A DNA stretch of 64,000 bases, from contig NZ_JAUSTJ010000003.1 of assembly GCF_030812785.1 (NCBI RefSeq), forward strand, positions 620,001 through 684,000, in the 5' to 3' direction. Source of the stretch: Sphingomonas kyeonggiensis. GTDB taxonomy: Bacteria; Pseudomonadota; Alphaproteobacteria; Sphingomonadales; Sphingomonadaceae. Of this stretch, positions 38,241-47,531 are shown piece by piece. The notes under the pieces were generated by a model. The model ran no database searches. It had not been told where the DNA came from and saw only the letters and a list, made by a program, of their open reading frames with translations. Every line of letters begins with the position of its first letter. The stretch's first letter is position 1. The position numbers and the translations under genes were made by a program.

Positions 38241-38389
38241 TCCCTCTCCCGCATTTGCGGGAGAGGGAGGGAGCCGCGAAGCGGCGGAAGGGTGAGGGCA
38301 TGAACGAGACGCGGTGCTTGCCTCTCGTTCATGCCCTCACCCGGTCTCGCTAAAGCTCGACCACCCTCTCCCACAAAAGCGGGAGAGGG
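38241..38389. repeat. Bounded palindrome, family B, long form
   Basis: CCCTCTCCCGCATTTGCGGG at the left and a mirrored end CCCACAAAAGCGGGAGAGGG at the right, with inner GGTGAGGGCATGAACGAGA and its mirror TCTCGTTCATGCCCTCACC. It fills the gap between convergent GH67 and the cupin gene. Confidence 0.88.
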
Positions 38390-38396
38390 TTGAATC

Positions 38397-39419
38397 TCAC
38401 GGCCTCTGCAATCCCCGCATCAGATACTGCTTGATGTACTGCCGCAGCTGCGGCGTCGGCTCGCCCAGCACGCTGCGGTGCTCGGGGGCCAGGTGGGTGG
38501 CGGGGTCGCCATGTTCCTGGAACACGAAGGCGTCGAAATATTCCGACCAGGCGTTCCGTCGCTCGGCCGGCAGGCGGCTCAGCGTCAGCACTGCATAGAT
38601 CATCGCGTCGAACCGCGCGTCCTGGTCGGGCGAGTCCGTCCACCAGAAGTTCACCAGCGCATTGAAGTCCGACAGCGCCTCGACATGGTGCCACCAGAGC
38701 GCGGGGATGAAGATCGCGTCGCCCGGCTCCAGCTCGGCCACCTGCGCCACCGCCAGCGCGTCGCGGAAGCGCGGGAAGCGCACGAAGTCGGGTTCGGCCA
38801 GGTCGACCATGCTCAGCGGCTGGCCGGCGACCGTATGGTCGAGCGGCCCGATATGGAGGTTCGCCGTCTGGTCGGGCGGGAACAAAGTGAAGCGCCGCCG
38901 TCCTGCCGCGACCACGGCGATATTGTCCGATGCGTCGAAATGGGTGCTGATGCTGGTGCGGTTGCCCACCCAGATCCGCGGCTCCGCGCCCATGCCGAAC
39001 AGGGCGGGGAGCTGGTTGGCCCCGGCAAATCCCGGCAGTGCCTGCGCCGTCCCCACCGCACCGGCATAGACGGCGGGCACCTCCTCGCGCCCCTGCAGCT
39101 GCAGCAGATATCTGAGCAGGTCGGCGAACCGTCCCTTGCGCCGCTCGAAATTGAAGCCGCGCATGTCGTCCGAATAGAAGAAGCGGCCCTTGATCGCGGG
39201 CGGGCCGACGAACGCCTCGGCCGCCGCACCGTGATCGAAGCCGAGCAGATAGTCACACGCCGCCTGGGCCGACACCGCGCCTGCCGCGACCAGCGGCCAG
39301 TCCCTGGCCACGCCGCGCAGCACCACCGGCGCATAGCCCTGGATCAACGCACGCAGCCCCGGTGCGTCGAGCGGCCCCTCCATCTCCCGCAGCGGCGTCA
39401 TGCTTCCTGTCCCCGACAT
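38397..39419 (-). CDS. Cupin-like/JmjC-type Fe(II) oxygenase candidate
   Basis: A 340-residue cupin_8/JmjC-fold protein from ATG 39419 (ATG 39401 is also possible). Metal ligands are visible as THFDASDN (His160, Asp162) and a distal His in ALWWHHVEAL, the arrangement of 2-oxoglutarate/Fe(II) hydroxylases such as FIH-like enzymes. RRRFTLFPPDQ is a typical following block. It lies just beyond the terminator of the TonB-dependent receptor. Proteins of this class are regularly found beside receptor and halogenase-like genes in Caulobacter, Xanthomonas and sphingomonads; their substrate is not established. Confidence 0.85.
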   Translation of the reverse strand: MSGTGSMTPLREMEGPLDAPGLRALIQGYAPVVLRGVARDWPLVAAGAVSAQAACDYLLGFDHGAAAEAFVGPPAIKGRFFYSDDMRGFNFERRKGRFADLLRYLLQLQGREEVPAVYAGAVGTAQALPGFAGANQLPALFGMGAEPRIWVGNRTSISTHFDASDNIAVVAAGRRRFTLFPPDQTANLHIGPLDHTVAGQPLSMVDLAEPDFVRFPRFRDALAVAQVAELEPGDAIFIPALWWHHVEALSDFNALVNFWWTDSPDQDARFDAMIYAVLTLSRLPAERRNAWSEYFDAFVFQEHGDPATHLAPEHRSVLGEPTPQLRQYIKQYLMRGLQRP

Positions 39420-39492
39420 GTTCGGGCATAGTCCCGGCGGTTCATGTCTGCCGCATGTCCATGATGTCGCATGACTTTTCTGTACGCCGCAC

Positions 39493-39528
39493 AAAAAAAT
39501 GGCGCCGCCGGCGGGACCGGCAGCGCCA
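39493..39528 (-). terminator. Rho-independent terminator of the receptor gene
   Basis: Read leftward: stem GGCGCTGCCGG / CCGGCGGCGCC with a five-base loop, followed by ATTTTTTT. It starts 19 bases after the receptor stop. A GC stem with a long T-run is rare in this window, so this is a confident intrinsic terminator that separates the receptor from the cupin gene. Confidence 0.9.
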
Positions 39529-39546
39529 GGCAGGGTGTGTCTCAGA

Positions 39547-42500
39547 TCAGAAGTTGAAGCGCATGATCGCGGCGAAGCGCCGGTCGTTCATGTACCAGCC
39601 GCGCGGCACCTCGACATTCTTGCCGGCCGCGTCGGTCACGATCGCGGTGGTGCGCACCACTTCGTTGAGCAGGTTCGACGCCTGCACGCCGATCTTCACC
39701 TGCGGCGAGAAGGAGTAGAAGATCGAAGCGTCGAGCTGGCCGGTCGCCTTGTTGATGATCGGGTCGTTCGGCGTGATCACGTCGCGGATGGTCAGCAGGA
39801 AGTCGGAGCGCCACGAATAGGTCGCGCGCAGCGACAGCGGGCCATAGTCGAAGAACGGGGTGATGTTCACCTGGTGCTTCGACAGACCCTGGAGCGGCAG
39901 GTCCTGCAGCCGCACCGTCGTCACGCGGCCCGCGCCGACGTCCGGATCGGTCTCGGACAGCGTGCTCTGCGGCACGCCGCTCGATTCGATATAGGTGTAG
40001 TTGGCCTGCAGGCCCAGGCCCTTGAGCGGCCCCGGCAGGAAGTTGAAGGTCTGCTGATAGGCGACCTCGACGCCCTTGATCGTGCCGGTCTCCGTGGCGT
40101 TGTCCGGCTTGGTGTAGACCGTGCTGAACGTCTGGCCGTTGTTGGACAGGTTCAGGCGCTGGGTGTTGTTGGTCACCACATTCTTCAGGCGCTTGTAGAA
40201 GCCCGAAACGGTCAGCTGGCCGACGCTGGAGAAATACCATTCCGCGGTGAGGTCGAAATTGTCGGCCTCGACCGGCTTGAGGAACGGGTTGCCGCGGTTG
40301 ACGTCCGCCTGCAGGCGGAAGCTGCCCGGGATCGCCGTGCCGTCGGCATTGGTGTTCTGCACCGCATTGACGCGGATGTCGCCATAGTTGCGGATCAGGC
40401 CGGTCGCCGGCAGCGAGATGCCCTTGAAATAGGCTGCACGGAACTGCAGCCCGCCGCCCACTTCGAGCTTCAGGTTCACGCTCGGCAGCCAATAGTCGTA
40501 CTTGGTCTTGCCCGGGGTCGGCACGATCGCCCCGTTCTGGAAGGCGCGGACCGAGTCCCGCGTTGCCTGGGGCATCGCGCAGAAGCCCTGGACCACCGCC
40601 GATGCGTCGGCCGGCGGCGCCAGGCAGGTCGCCTCGGTCGGCAGGTAGACGCTGCCATAGGTATATTGCTGCACGCCCTGCGAATCGCGCTTGGTAGTGG
40701 TGTAGCGCACGCCGGCATTGCCGGTCAGGCGCAGCCCGCCGAGCTGCGTGTCGAAGCGCGCCATCACATAGGCGGCCTTGTTGGTCTCGCGGATCGGGTT
40801 GATCTCGCTCGGCAGGAACGGCGTGCCGGAGATCACGCCGCAGCGTGCGGCCAGCGCGTTCCAGCCGCCGTTGCGCACGACGCTGTCGCTCGGGCAGTTG
40901 GCCACGCCCGGCTGCCATTCGCGGCCGACCATGTTCGCATAGGCGATATAGGCGGCATAGTCGGCGGTCGAGTTGGGCGTGTAGAACAGCCGGCCCTGGC
41001 CCGCGAGCGGGTTCGGCGCCTGGCCCTGGAAGAAGTTGCTGAAATAATAGGGCGCGTTGTAGCCGCCGAGCACTGCCGAGCCGCCATTGCCGCCGGTCAC
41101 GCCGTCGACATTGTCGCTCAGCCAGACCGGGCCGTTATTGCCCCACTGCTCGGAGAGCACGCCCCAGTTGTAGGTCGAGAAGCGCGAGACCTGGTCGCGG
41201 TCCGCCCAGCGGCCGCCGACACGGATCGACTTGAGGAAGCCGTTTTCGGGCAGGGTATATTCCAGGTCGAGACGGAAGGCGTCGGAATTGCCGTCGCTGT
41301 CCTCGATATGGTCCATCGCCGCGCGCGGGAAGCTGTTGTACGGATCGGTGAAGCTGGTGTGGCCCGCGCCGTAATAGTTGGGCGAGAATTGCGAGCCCGG
41401 CGCACCTGCCGGCCGGCCGCCGGAGCCGGCGCAATCATTGTCGGTGCCCGGCGGATCCTGCGAATTGGCGGCGGGACCGCTGCACACCTGCGGCGGCAGG
41501 AACTGCACGATCGGATAGTCCTTGCCGCGCAGCTGGATCGAGGCGTTCTGATAGGTCGAGTTCCACAACCCGTTGTCCATCAGGTTGGTCTTCGAATCGA
41601 CGTGCTGATAGTCGACGACCACGCCGAGCCGCTCGTTCACGTCCCACTTGAAGTTGAAGCTGTAATCGTCGGTAACCAGCCGCTCGTCATGCGCGCGGGC
41701 GATGTTGTTCGATTGCAGGCCGAGCATCGGCACGCGGGCATCGTCGCCGGTGTTCTGGTCTGCGCGCCAGCCGGTCGGGCCGGTGATCGTGCCGCCGGTG
41801 AACATGCCGTCGCTGTCGAAGTTGAGCGTGGTGCCCGGCACGCGCCGCGAATCGCCGTTCGACGAGACGTTGTCGGTCGCGATCTCCATGGCGTGCTCGG
41901 TCCAGGCCTGGCGCGCGTCGGAGCGCAGGAACTGCGCCACCGCTTCCATCGACCCGTCATTGCTGCGCCACTGGGCGGCAGCCGAATAGCCATAGCGGGT
42001 GCGGTCGAACTCCTGGCTGCCCATCGCCGCGCCGCGCGGGAACAGCACGCGCTTGTTCACCGTGGTACCGCCATTGGCGTTCACGTCGCCGTCCGAATAG
42101 AGGTTGCGCAGGCGGAAGCTCGAGATCTGCAGGCGGTCCGCGCGGCTCTTCAGGTTCGAATAGGAAGCGCTGGCGAGGAAGCCGATCTCGCCGATCGGGG
42201 TGCTCCAGCGGTTACTGATCACGGCCGAGAGGTTGGCGCCCGGGTTCTTGGCGAAGTCGCCATAGTTCACTTCGGTCGAGGCCGCGATCACCAGCCCCTT
42301 GGAATCGAACGGCTTGCGGGTGCGCAGGTTGACCACGCCGGCGATGCCGCCCTCGATGCGGTCGGCCGAGGGCGATTTGAACACGTCGACGCCGCCCATC
42401 ATCTCGGCGGGCACGTCGGCGAAGCTCAGCGAGCGGCCGTTATTGGCGCTGAACGCCTCGCGGCCGTTGAACTCCGAGCGGACATAGGTGAGGCCGCGCA

Positions 42501-42894
42501 CCACCACGCCCGATCCTTCGACCGAGAAGTGGTCGGGGTCGACGCCGGCGGCGAAGCGGTTGATCGACACGCCCGGGATGCGCTGCAGCGTCTCGGTGAC
42601 CGAGCGGTCGGGAAGCGCGCCGATGTCCTCGGCGGTCACCGAATCGACGATCACGTCCGAATTCTTCTTCAGCGCCTGCGCGTTCTGCAGCGACTGGCGA
42701 TAGCCCTGGACGACAATCGTATCCTCGGCCGGCGCATCCTGCGCGCCGCTCGCGGCAGGGGCGGTATCCTGCGCCCAGGCAGGTGCTGCCACCGAAAGGC
42801 AGGCAAGCGCCGCCGCCGAGACGCCGGCGCGCAGCGCCCCCGTCCGGAATCGGCCGGCCATGTCTGCATGCTGAATAGAATCGTGCTTTCGCAT
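39547..42894 (-). CDS. TonB-dependent receptor, xylan/oligosaccharide candidate
   Basis: A 1115-residue receptor. Signal peptide ending AAPAWAQD, TonB box EDTIVVQGYRQSL, and a plug with VTAEDIGALPDRSVTETLQR, IPGVSINRF, VVVRGLTYVRSEFNGRE, and VDVFKSPSADRIEGGIAGVV. It ends in a Phe after RFAAIMRFNF, the expected last barrel strand. This plug type is common among Caulobacter and sphingomonad sugar receptors. A LacI-type operator sits 19 bp before the start, touching the Shine-Dalgarno sequence, so it should be induced with the xylan genes. Substrate is likely a xylo-oligosaccharide, but this is inference from context. Confidence 0.94.
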   Translation of the reverse strand: MRKHDSIQHADMAGRFRTGALRAGVSAAALACLSVAAPAWAQDTAPAASGAQDAPAEDTIVVQGYRQSLQNAQALKKNSDVIVDSVTAEDIGALPDRSVTETLQRIPGVSINRFAAGVDPDHFSVEGSGVVVRGLTYVRSEFNGREAFSANNGRSLSFADVPAEMMGGVDVFKSPSADRIEGGIAGVVNLRTRKPFDSKGLVIAASTEVNYGDFAKNPGANLSAVISNRWSTPIGEIGFLASASYSNLKSRADRLQISSFRLRNLYSDGDVNANGGTTVNKRVLFPRGAAMGSQEFDRTRYGYSAAAQWRSNDGSMEAVAQFLRSDARQAWTEHAMEIATDNVSSNGDSRRVPGTTLNFDSDGMFTGGTITGPTGWRADQNTGDDARVPMLGLQSNNIARAHDERLVTDDYSFNFKWDVNERLGVVVDYQHVDSKTNLMDNGLWNSTYQNASIQLRGKDYPIVQFLPPQVCSGPAANSQDPPGTDNDCAGSGGRPAGAPGSQFSPNYYGAGHTSFTDPYNSFPRAAMDHIEDSDGNSDAFRLDLEYTLPENGFLKSIRVGGRWADRDQVSRFSTYNWGVLSEQWGNNGPVWLSDNVDGVTGGNGGSAVLGGYNAPYYFSNFFQGQAPNPLAGQGRLFYTPNSTADYAAYIAYANMVGREWQPGVANCPSDSVVRNGGWNALAARCGVISGTPFLPSEINPIRETNKAAYVMARFDTQLGGLRLTGNAGVRYTTTKRDSQGVQQYTYGSVYLPTEATCLAPPADASAVVQGFCAMPQATRDSVRAFQNGAIVPTPGKTKYDYWLPSVNLKLEVGGGLQFRAAYFKGISLPATGLIRNYGDIRVNAVQNTNADGTAIPGSFRLQADVNRGNPFLKPVEADNFDLTAEWYFSSVGQLTVSGFYKRLKNVVTNNTQRLNLSNNGQTFSTVYTKPDNATETGTIKGVEVAYQQTFNFLPGPLKGLGLQANYTYIESSGVPQSTLSETDPDVGAGRVTTVRLQDLPLQGLSKHQVNITPFFDYGPLSLRATYSWRSDFLLTIRDVITPNDPIINKATGQLDASIFYSFSPQVKIGVQASNLLNEVVRTTAIVTDAAGKNVEVPRGWYMNDRRFAAIMRFNF

Positions 42895-42912
42895 CGAGCT
42901 GTCCCCTCCCGT

Positions 42913-42926
42913 TGTTAGCGCTATCA
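42913..42926. promoter_or_regulatory. LacI-type operator upstream of receptor
   Basis: TGTTAGCGCTATCA, matching TGnTAGCGCTAnCA with the same AGCGCT core as 35997. It borders the Shine-Dalgarno sequence of the leftward receptor gene and lies about 215 bp from the rightward halogenase operon. Confidence 0.8.
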
Positions 42927-43124
42927 TTTCAATGCGCGTTTCTTGTTTGTGTCCAACCTAAAGTAGGAGTTATGAAAAGATCAAGCGCCTTGTTGCAGAT
43001 TTGCGAAAACCGCGGATTTCCTGTGCTTTGCAATAGCTTCGCTGCACTGCGGCGTGATTTTCGCAACTGCGAAAAGGCCGATCCGGCCGCGAGTCGTCGC
43101 GTCTTCCGATTGACGATTTCGCGA

Positions 43125-43138
43125 CGGGAGCGCTAACA
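43125..43138. promoter_or_regulatory. Half-conserved LacI-type site before the halogenase operon
   Basis: CGGGAGCGCTAACA keeps the AGCGCT core and a perfect right half (CTAACA) of the operator motif; the left half is replaced by GGGAG, which doubles as the Shine-Dalgarno sequence of the first halogenase-like gene (GTG 43142). It could be a weak operator. Confidence 0.5.
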
Positions 43139-43141
43139 TTC

Positions 43142-44617
43142 GTGCCGGAGAGGGGCATCGCAAGAATGCTGGTGGGGCGCATACTCGTGGTTGGCGGGGG
43201 CACCGCGGGGTGGATGGCCGCCGCGGCGCTCGCGCATAAGTTCGCCGGCACGCATCTGGCCATCACGCTGGTCGAATCGGCGGAGATCGGCACGGTCGGC
43301 GTGGGCGAGGCGACGATCCCGCACATCCGCCATTTCAACGCGACGCTCGGCATCGACGAGGCCGATTTCCTCGCCGCGACCAAGGGCACCTACAAGCTCG
43401 GCATCGAGTTCGTCGACTGGGGCCGCAAGGGCGACAGCTATATCCACCCCTTCGCCGCGTTCGGCGAGCCCGTGGACGGCGTGCCCTTCCACCACCAATG
43501 GCTGGCGACGGAGGGGGCGGGGGCGTTCGAGGACTATTCGCTTCCGATCCAGGCCGCCCGCCGCGGCCGCTTCCGCCGGCCCGACGGCGATCCCTACAAT
43601 TACGCCTATCAGTTCGATGCCGGGCTCTATGCCAAATATCTGCGTGCCTATGCCGAGGCGCGCGGCGTCGTCCGGCGCGAGGGCAAGGTGGTCGATGTCG
43701 CATTGGACGGCGAAAGCGGCTTCGTCCGCTCGGTCACGCTTGAAAGCGGCGAGACGCTGGAAGCCGAGCTGTTCGTCGATTGCTCGGGCTTTCGCGGCCT
43801 GCTGATCGAGCAGGCGCTCAACACCGGCTATGAGCAATGGACGCACTGGCTGCCCTGCGACCGCGCCATTGCCATTCCCTGTGCCAACAAGGGACCGCTC
43901 GCACCGCTGACCCGCGCCGCCGCCAAGCCGTCCGGCTGGTGCTGGCGCATCCCGCTCCAGCACCGCACCGGCAACGGCCATGTCTATTCGAGCGGCTTCA
44001 TCGATGATGACGCGGCGCTGGAAGTGCTGCTCGCCCAGCTTCCCGCCGAACCGCTCGCCGATCCCAACCGGCTCCGCTTCGTCACCGGCAAGCGCAAGCG
44101 CCAATGGGTCGGCAACACCGTCGCGATCGGCCTGTCTTCGGGGTTCCTCGAGCCGCTCGAATCCACCTCGATCCACCTGATCCAGGTCGCGATCGGCAAG
44201 CTGCTAGATCTGTTTCCGACCGGCGACTGGGATCCGCTCGATGCCGCCGAGTTCAACCGGGCGATGGCGCTCGAATATGAGCGCGTCCGCGACTTCCTGA
44301 TCCTCCATTATCACGCCACCCAGCGCGACGATTCCGAATTCTGGCGCCACTGCCGCAACATGAGCCTGCCGGACTCGCTCGAATACAAGCTCCAGCTGTT
44401 CCGCGAGCGCGGCGTGGTGGTCCAGTATCGCGAGGGCACCTTCCTCGAGCCGAGCTGGCTCGCGGTCTATCTCGGCCAGCACGTCGTCCCGCGCCACCCG
44501 GACCCGCGCGCGGGCGGGGAGGGTGTCGCCGCCGCGCTCGCCGCGATGCGCGCGGACATCGCCGCCGTTGCCGAGGCGATGCCTCGCCACGAGGCTGCGC
44601 TGGGGATGGTCGCATGA
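43142..44617 (+). CDS. Flavin-dependent halogenase-like protein 1
   Basis: A 491-residue protein of the tryptophan-halogenase family. FAD site GGGTAGWM near the N-terminus; catalytic lysine in GTYKLGIEF (Lys85 from GTG, 77 from ATG 43166); WxWxIP as GWCWRIPL; and the halide-site PLEST segment as EPLESTSIHLI. All key features are present, so halogenation of an indole-like substrate is chemically possible with a flavin reductase. GTG 43142 and ATG 43166 are both possible starts. First of four consecutive paralogues; the start of the next overlaps its stop by ATGA. Real substrate unknown. Confidence 0.92.
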   Translation: MPERGIARMLVGRILVVGGGTAGWMAAAALAHKFAGTHLAITLVESAEIGTVGVGEATIPHIRHFNATLGIDEADFLAATKGTYKLGIEFVDWGRKGDSYIHPFAAFGEPVDGVPFHHQWLATEGAGAFEDYSLPIQAARRGRFRRPDGDPYNYAYQFDAGLYAKYLRAYAEARGVVRREGKVVDVALDGESGFVRSVTLESGETLEAELFVDCSGFRGLLIEQALNTGYEQWTHWLPCDRAIAIPCANKGPLAPLTRAAAKPSGWCWRIPLQHRTGNGHVYSSGFIDDDAALEVLLAQLPAEPLADPNRLRFVTGKRKRQWVGNTVAIGLSSGFLEPLESTSIHLIQVAIGKLLDLFPTGDWDPLDAAEFNRAMALEYERVRDFLILHYHATQRDDSEFWRHCRNMSLPDSLEYKLQLFRERGVVVQYREGTFLEPSWLAVYLGQHVVPRHPDPRAGGEGVAAALAAMRADIAAVAEAMPRHEAALGMVA

Positions 44618-46017
44618 TCCGCAGCATCGGCATCGTCGGAGCCGGTGTCGCTGGCTGGATGGCGGCGCTGGCGCTGCGCCGCGCGCTGCCGGGCGCCGGC
44701 ATCTCGGTCGTCGAGACCGAAGGCCCGGACTGGAGCCTCGGCCCCTTCGGCCCGGGCGAGACCAGCCTGCCAGGCTTCGAAGCCTGGCTCGCCGATCACG
44801 GCATCGACGAAGGCGCGCTTCTCCGCTCTGCCCGTGGCAGCTTCTCGCTCGGCACCGCCTTTTCCGGCTGGGCGGGGCAGGAGGCCGACTGGTTCCTGCC
44901 CTTCGGCACGATCGGCGCGCCGATCGGCACGGTCGCCTTCCACCAGCTCGCCGCCCGCATGCGGGAGAGCGGCCAGGCGCTCCGCCTCGCCGATTTCTCG
45001 CTCGCCGCCATCGCCGCCGCCTCGGGTCGCTTCGCCCGGCCGAGCCCCGATCCGCGCTCCGTCCTGTCGAGCTATGGCTATGGCCTCCATCTCGACCGCG
45101 CCGGCCTGGCCGAGGCGCTCCGCCTCGCCTCGGGCCTGCAACCCGCCGGCGGTTTCCGCGCCTTTGAAGACGACATCGTCACGCTGCAGGACGGCACTTG
45201 CCTGACCGCCGATCTCTGGCTCGATTGCTCGGGCCCGGCCGCGCTGCTTGCTGGCGACCACGGTTGGGAGAGCTGGGCCGAATGGCTCCCCGTCGACCGC
45301 GCGGTCGAAACCTGGAACGCGGTTGAGGGCGTGCCCCCACCCTATGCCCATGCCGGCGCCTTCGAGGCCGGCTGGCAGCGCACCGTGCCCTTGATCGGCG
45401 GCCAGGGTGGGGCGCTGCTCTATGCCTCCGCCTTCCTCCCGGACCAGCCCGGGGCCATTCCCTTTGTGCAGGGCCGCCGCACCCGCGCCTGGATCGGCAA
45501 TGTCGTCGCGCTCGGCGCTGCCGCCACGCTGATCGAGCCGCTCCACGGCTACAATCTCGCCTTGCTCCAGAACGCGATCGCCCGCCTGATCGGGCTGCTT
45601 CCCGCCGCGCCGGGCGGCCCCGAGCCGGCCGAGTACAACCGCCTCGCCGCCAGCGAGGCCGATCGGGTCCGCGACTTCGCGATCCTCCACTACAAGACCA
45701 ATGGCCGCACCGGCGAGCCGCTCTGGGACCAGGCCCGCGCCGCGCCCGTCCCCGAGACGCTGGCCCACAAGCTCGACCTCTATGCCAGCCGCGGCCGCCT
45801 GCCGGTCTATGACGAGGAGCTGTTCGAGCAGGAGGAATGGATCGCAGTGCTCGACGGCCAGGGTATCCGCCCGCGCCGTCACGATGCGCTCGCCGACGCG
45901 ATCCCCGAGCCGCAGCTCCGCGCCCTTGCCGCGCGCATCCGCGAAGTCATCGTCGACGCGGTCCGCCGGATGCCGCACCATGGCGCGACGCTCCGCGAGG
46001 AAGGATTGCTGCCATGA
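44614..46017 (+). CDS. Flavin-dependent halogenase-like protein 2, catalytically degenerate
   Basis: A 467-residue paralogue. It keeps the FAD-binding GAGVAGWM and the GEE/GET region (GPGETSLPG), but the catalytic lysine position reads GSFSLGTAF (Ser78), WxWxIP reads GWQRTVPL, and the PLEST halide site reads EPLHGYNLAL. The three residues or motifs used for HOCl transfer are therefore all lost. The reading frame is intact and tightly coupled by ATGA overlaps on both sides, which argues for a retained non-halogenating role, such as a flavoprotein monooxygenase, partner subunit or binding protein. Confidence 0.88.
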   Translation: MIRSIGIVGAGVAGWMAALALRRALPGAGISVVETEGPDWSLGPFGPGETSLPGFEAWLADHGIDEGALLRSARGSFSLGTAFSGWAGQEADWFLPFGTIGAPIGTVAFHQLAARMRESGQALRLADFSLAAIAAASGRFARPSPDPRSVLSSYGYGLHLDRAGLAEALRLASGLQPAGGFRAFEDDIVTLQDGTCLTADLWLDCSGPAALLAGDHGWESWAEWLPVDRAVETWNAVEGVPPPYAHAGAFEAGWQRTVPLIGGQGGALLYASAFLPDQPGAIPFVQGRRTRAWIGNVVALGAAATLIEPLHGYNLALLQNAIARLIGLLPAAPGGPEPAEYNRLAASEADRVRDFAILHYKTNGRTGEPLWDQARAAPVPETLAHKLDLYASRGRLPVYDEELFEQEEWIAVLDGQGIRPRRHDALADAIPEPQLRALAARIREVIVDAVRRMPHHGATLREEGLLP

Positions 46018-47531
46018 CCGCCCCCGCGCCGATCCGCAGCATCGTCATCGTCGGCGGCGGCACCGCCGGCTGGATGGCCGCCGCCGCGCTCACCCGGCTG
46101 ATCCCCGCCGGCGTCGCGGTCACGCTGGTGGAATCCGAGGAGATCGGCACCGTTGGCGTCGGCGAGGCGACGATCCCGCCGATCCGCAGCTTCAACGCCT
46201 TGCTCGGCATCGACGAGGCCGATTTCCTCGCCGCCACCCAGGGCACGATCAAGCTCGGCATCGAGTTCGTGAACTGGACTCGCGACCGGCACCGCTATGT
46301 CCATCCGTTCGGCGAGTTCGGCTTCGATATCGAGGGCGTGAAGTTCCACCAGGTCTGGCGCAAGCTGCACGCGGCGGGCCGCGCCGAGGCGATCGACGCC
46401 TATAATGTCTGCGCGCGGGCGATGCAGGCGGGGCGCTACCAGCCCCCGGTGACCGACCCCGGCTCGATCCTCTCGCGCATGGCCCATGCCTATCAGTTCG
46501 ACGCCGGGCTCTACGCGAAATACCTCCGCGCCTATGCCGAGGATCGCGGCGTCGTCCGCATCGAAGGCAAGGTCGCGCATGTCCCCCTCCGCGCCGAGGA
46601 CGGCTTCATCGAGGCGGTGGTCCTCGAAGGCGATCGCCGCATCGAAGGCGAGCTGTTCCTCGACTGCACCGGCTTCCGCGCCCTCCTCATCGAGCAGACC
46701 CTCCACACCGGCTGGGAGAGCTGGGCGCACTGGCTGCAATGCGACCGCGCCGTGGCGGTCCCCAGTGCGAGCCCGGGCCCCGAGATCACCCCTTTCACCC
46801 GCGCCACCGCGCACAAGGCCGGCTGGCAATGGCGCATCCCGCTCCAGCACCGCGTCGGCAACGGCCATGTCTATTGCAGCGCCGACATCTCCGACGACCA
46901 GGCCCGCGAGACGCTGCTCGCCCATCTCGACGGCGCGCCCCTGCGCGATCCCTTCATCCTCCGCTTCGAAGCCGGCCGCCGCAAGCGTGCCTGGGAGAAG
47001 AACTGCATCGCGCTCGGCCTGTCCTCGGGCTTCCTCGAGCCGCTCGAATCGACCAGCATCCATCTGATCCAGTCGGGCATCCACAAGCTGATGGCGCTGC
47101 TCCCCGACACCGGCTTCAGCCATGTCGAGCGCGACGAGTATAACCGCCTGACCGACCTCCAGATGGAGCAGGTCCGCGACTTCATCATCCTCCACTATCA
47201 CGCCAACCAGCGCAGCGACGGCGACCTCTGGCGCCGCATGCGCGAGATGGCGATCCCCGACACGCTCCGCCGCAAGCTCGACCTGTTCCGGGGCCGCGGC
47301 CGCTTCTTCCGCTACGAGGACGAGCTGTTCGCCGAATCGAGCTGGATCGCGGTGCTGCTGGGGCAGGGGATATTGCCGCAGGGCTGGGACCCGCTCGCCG
47401 ACGCGTTCGACGACGACAAGCTCGCCTTCAGCCTTTCCCGCATCCACGAGATGTTCGCCCGCGCCGCCCAGGCGATGCCCCGCCACGAGGACTGGCTCGC
47501 CCGCAACGCGCCCGCAAGGACCCCTGCATGA
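46014..47531 (+). CDS. Flavin-dependent halogenase-like protein 3
   Basis: A 505-residue paralogue from ATG 46014, which overlaps the previous stop (ATGA). It has GGGTAGWM (residues 14-21), the catalytic Lys80 in GTIKLGIEF, GWQWRIPL (WxWxIP) and EPLESTSIHLI. It is closest in layout to paralogue 1. The frame is open upstream into the previous gene, but homology begins at MTAPAPIRSIVIVGGG. No flavin reductase is encoded nearby. Confidence 0.92.
   Translation: MTAPAPIRSIVIVGGGTAGWMAAAALTRLIPAGVAVTLVESEEIGTVGVGEATIPPIRSFNALLGIDEADFLAATQGTIKLGIEFVNWTRDRHRYVHPFGEFGFDIEGVKFHQVWRKLHAAGRAEAIDAYNVCARAMQAGRYQPPVTDPGSILSRMAHAYQFDAGLYAKYLRAYAEDRGVVRIEGKVAHVPLRAEDGFIEAVVLEGDRRIEGELFLDCTGFRALLIEQTLHTGWESWAHWLQCDRAVAVPSASPGPEITPFTRATAHKAGWQWRIPLQHRVGNGHVYCSADISDDQARETLLAHLDGAPLRDPFILRFEAGRRKRAWEKNCIALGLSSGFLEPLESTSIHLIQSGIHKLMALLPDTGFSHVERDEYNRLTDLQMEQVRDFIILHYHANQRSDGDLWRRMREMAIPDTLRRKLDLFRGRGRFFRYEDELFAESSWIAVLLGQGILPQGWDPLADAFDDDKLAFSLSRIHEMFARAAQAMPRHEDWLARNAPARTPA

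Noticed and set aside
39499..42918. A 1139-codon open frame antisense to the TonB-dependent receptor, and similar long antisense frames (2211-3995, 17129-19108, 45879-47486)
   Set aside because: High GC leaves the antisense frames free of stops. Composition is rich in Arg, Ala, Gly, Asp and His without domains, and the sense strands encode clear families.
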